Shown here one piece after another: positions 20,982-22,668 of a stretch of 22,668 nt of DNA. The number at the start of each line of letters is the position of its first letter. Within the stretch, counting starts at the first letter, position 1. Origin of the DNA: JACOTK01 sp038256565 (GTDB lineage: Bacteria > Actinomycetota > Acidimicrobiia > Acidimicrobiales > CADCSY01); NCBI GenBank assembly GCA_038256565.1, contig JBBSKG010000033.1:1-22668 (forward strand), written 5' to 3'. The notes beneath the pieces are model-generated. The model was not told where the DNA came from. It saw only the letters and a list, made by a program, of their open reading frames with translations, and made no database searches. Made by a program: the position numbers and the translations under genes.

Positions 20982-21019
20982 GAAGCGGGGGATGCCACAA
21001 AATTGGCATCTCCCGCTTC
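20982..21019 (-). terminator. Strong hairpin terminator after the FG-GAP protein gene
   Basis: GAAGCGGGGGATGCCA (20982-20997) pairs with TGGCATCTCCCGCTTC (21004-21019): a 16-bp stem with one G-T pair and a 6-nt loop. On the minus strand it is followed by a T/C-rich run (TATGCTACTTATTCTCTT). It lies 26 bp after the FG-GAP gene stop at 21046 and 34 bp before the amidase start, so it separates two transcription units. Confidence 0.8.
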
Positions 21020-21045
21020 TTGTGCTGAACGTTGTAACAGGGCGT

Positions 21046-22668
21046 TTAGAAAGGTCGGTAGCGGTATAGGTAGGGCTCCGTTCCTGGGCCAGGCATCGTA
21101 AGTGCTTCAGCTCTTCCATCACCGTCGCCATCACCAGCGGCTACACGAACGCCGCCTGCATGCGAGTAGGGGAATGCTCCGGCTTTCCCGCCATTAGTGA
21201 CATGGACAATGACGTGTGCGCCGCCTCCAGCGCCTGCTCCCGTGATGATGTCGTCTAGTCCGTCGTTGTCGAAGTCGCCTGCTCCAACGTGAACGCCTCC
21301 GGTAAAGCCTTCTGGATAAGCGTAGAAGCTCAAGAGATCACCGCCAGCGATCGTGAGTCCGCGTACGTGTGGACCTCCACCTGGGCCTGCTCCGACGATT
21401 ATGTCGCCATCGCCGTCGCCGTCAAGGTCGCCGCCCGCAACGTTTACGCCTCCGCGGAAACCTTCAGGGAAGGGGAAGAAGCCGTTGATCTCGCTTCCAT
21501 CACGCCTAAACACCCTGACATGGGGGCCTCCACCTGGGCCTGCACCCACGATGATTTCGTCGACCCCGTTGCCATCGACATCAGCGGTAGCAACCGTCAC
21601 GCCACCATTAAATGCAGGGTCGAAGGCAAAGAAGCCGCCAAGGTCCTCACCTCCTCCGGAGAAGATTCGAATATGAGGTCCGCCTCCAGCTCCAGCACCT
21701 GTGATGATCTCATCAACACCATCACCGTTGATGTCACCCGAAGCTACGTGGACGCCCCCTCTAAACCCTGGGTCATAGGCGAAAAATCCGTGACCAGGGT
21801 TACCTGCGCTGTCAAAGGTTCGCACATGAGGCCCACCGCCGGGACCTGCTCCGGTAATCGACTCTTCTCGACCGTCACCGTTGAGGTCTCCTGATGCAAC
21901 GGTTGCCCCGCCCATGAAGCCCTTATAGACATCTGTTTCAGTCGGAGACATTTGTACTGGTCCGGTCGAATAAGCGCCGTCTTCACTAGCGCCATCTTTC
22001 ATGACGATATAAACCCAGTACCGACCTGGGGGGACGTTTGTTCCCGTCCAGGTGTAAGTGTTGATACCTGCGGTAACCGATACGTTGCTGGCTATTTTTG
22101 TGCCGTTGAAGTTGTTGTTATCGGAGTCGATGTATATGTCTGCTTTAGTACCGGGCTCCCAGTTGTTGTCTTGGAACTCGATTGGGTAACTACCAATTCC
22201 CTTGTCATCTTCTGCAAGACGAATATCGTCAATCGAAAAAGCTCGGCCTCCTGGGTCTTCATGTGGGTCCCAACGTAAGTCGGTTATTTGTTGACCTGCC
22301 CAACCGAGGTTGTTTGGTCTGTTGGGCTCGTTGATTGCGGTTGGTGGATTTGTAGCCATCTCGATGGTGTATTCACGCCAACCGGGAAATACGAGGAAAT
22401 CGTCGGAATCTTGCCACGAGCCAGGTGCACTAGCGTTTGCCCAGATCACCCTTGCATTCATGCCGCCTCCTGGAGCATCTTCGAGGCTGAATGGCCCATC
22501 AAAACCCGCACGAAAGGTAAGACGATGGAATCGGGACCCCTCGATTGGCGTGGGAACCGGAAGCCAGACCATGGAGTCGTTTGCGTTGGGGCCATAATAA
22601 TTTGCGTCGATAGACGTAACATTGACCGTTACATCAGCGTTCGTTTGATAAGATAAGTAAGTGACGTG
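21046..22668 (-). CDS. Secreted FG-GAP/VCBS-like repeat protein, N-terminus outside the window
   Basis: The frame stays open to the right edge (HVTYLSYQTNADVTVNVTSI upstream of an internal Met at 22572), so the gene is 5'-truncated; about 540 residues are visible. The first part resembles extracellular beta-sandwich domains (SRFHRLTFRAGFDGPFSLED; GWREYTIEMATNPP; AFSIDDIRLAED). A second Ig/Fn3-like module follows (ADIYIDSDNNN, then TYTWTGTNVPPGRYWVYIVM). From about 21915 down to 21060 come five to six 51-residue units (GDLNGDGREESITGAGPGGG, FFAYDPGFRGG) with DxDxDG Ca-binding-like loops, of the same type as in the subtilase. It is probably exported and may bind glycans or calcium at the surface; no catalytic motif is seen. 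A strong terminator follows. Confidence 0.85.
   Translation of the reverse strand, partial: HVTYLSYQTNADVTVNVTSIDANYYGPNANDSMVWLPVPTPIEGSRFHRLTFRAGFDGPFSLEDAPGGGMNARVIWANASAPGSWQDSDDFLVFPGWREYTIEMATNPPTAINEPNRPNNLGWAGQQITDLRWDPHEDPGGRAFSIDDIRLAEDDKGIGSYPIEFQDNNWEPGTKADIYIDSDNNNFNGTKIASNVSVTAGINTYTWTGTNVPPGRYWVYIVMKDGASEDGAYSTGPVQMSPTETDVYKGFMGGATVASGDLNGDGREESITGAGPGGGPHVRTFDSAGNPGHGFFAYDPGFRGGVHVASGDINGDGVDEIITGAGAGGGPHIRIFSGGGEDLGGFFAFDPAFNGGVTVATADVDGNGVDEIIVGAGPGGGPHVRVFRRDGSEINGFFPFPEGFRGGVNVAGGDLDGDGDGDIIVGAGPGGGPHVRGLTIAGGDLLSFYAYPEGFTGGVHVGAGDFDNDGLDDIITGAGAGGGAHVIVHVTNGGKAGAFPYSHAGGVRVAAGDGDGDGRAEALTMPGPGTEPYLYRYRPF

Noticed and set aside
21289..21894. 201-residue plus-strand open frame
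   Set aside because: Antisense shadow of the FG-GAP repeat gene, low complexity, no start signal.
17000..21900. Repeat-rich region as a possible CRISPR array
   Set aside because: Units are contiguous coding repeats of 153 or about 310 bp without spacer structure; no cas genes nearby.

Overview
The window most resembles a chromosomal segment of a high-GC Gram-positive of the Actinobacteria, probably an Acidimicrobiia-like lineage. The reasons are the F420 genes cofD/cofE, the frequent GTG/TTG starts, the many 4-bp ATGA/GTGA/TTGA gene overlaps, likely leaderless promoters, and secreted proteins with 51-residue FG-GAP-type repeats. The phylum is an inference from gene content; no rRNA or tRNA is present to fix it.

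Layout. (1) 1-1260 is a mosaic of debris: the tail of an unknown gene overlapping a small acidic ORF (possibly a toxin/immunity tail), an IS3-type orfA remnant with an in-frame stop, an antisense 3' fragment of fabF, an IS3-type orfB tail, an IS110-type transposase tail, and a possible RHS/YD-repeat scrap. (2) 1220-2493 is a GC-rich two-gene minus-strand unit (multipass membrane protein plus YtrA-like GntR regulator) behind a 22-bp palindromic operator. (3) 2683-5467 is a plus-strand, translationally coupled trio: a membrane-anchored HxH-motif protein, a sugar-1-phosphate nucleotidyltransferase and a UDP-glucose-epimerase-like SDR. (4) 5585-10355 is a tightly packed minus-strand operon: two GT4 glycosyltransferases, an O-methyltransferase, cofD and cofE. 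(5) 10421-11170 is a lone plus-strand SAM methyltransferase. (6) 11157-16836 is a minus-strand polysaccharide export operon: wzm, wzt, a GT2-GT4 fusion and a GT4. (7) 16910-22668 holds three minus-strand exported proteins: a subtilase with FG-GAP repeats, a PGRP/amidase with three C-terminal repeats, and a partial FG-GAP protein.

Together regions 3-6 look like a cell-surface glycan locus: nucleotide-sugar supply, several glycosyltransferases, methyl decoration, and ABC export with a Wzt carbohydrate-binding tail. Region 7 supplies secreted wall-active and repeat proteins. The F420 genes sit inside the glycan locus, which recalls the fbiA-fbiB/manB/wbbL1 neighbourhood of Mycobacterium tuberculosis.

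The most unusual signal is a 113-bp dispersed palindromic element present twice (5467-5579 and 9721-9833). The copies are about 70% identical and share the same length and architecture. A central 10-bp hairpin has three covarying base pairs. One copy lies between convergent genes; the other lies inside a glycosyltransferase reading frame, where it adds about 38 residues that neighbouring paralogues lack. This resembles the Rickettsia palindromic elements in behaviour, and I do not recognise it as a described family.
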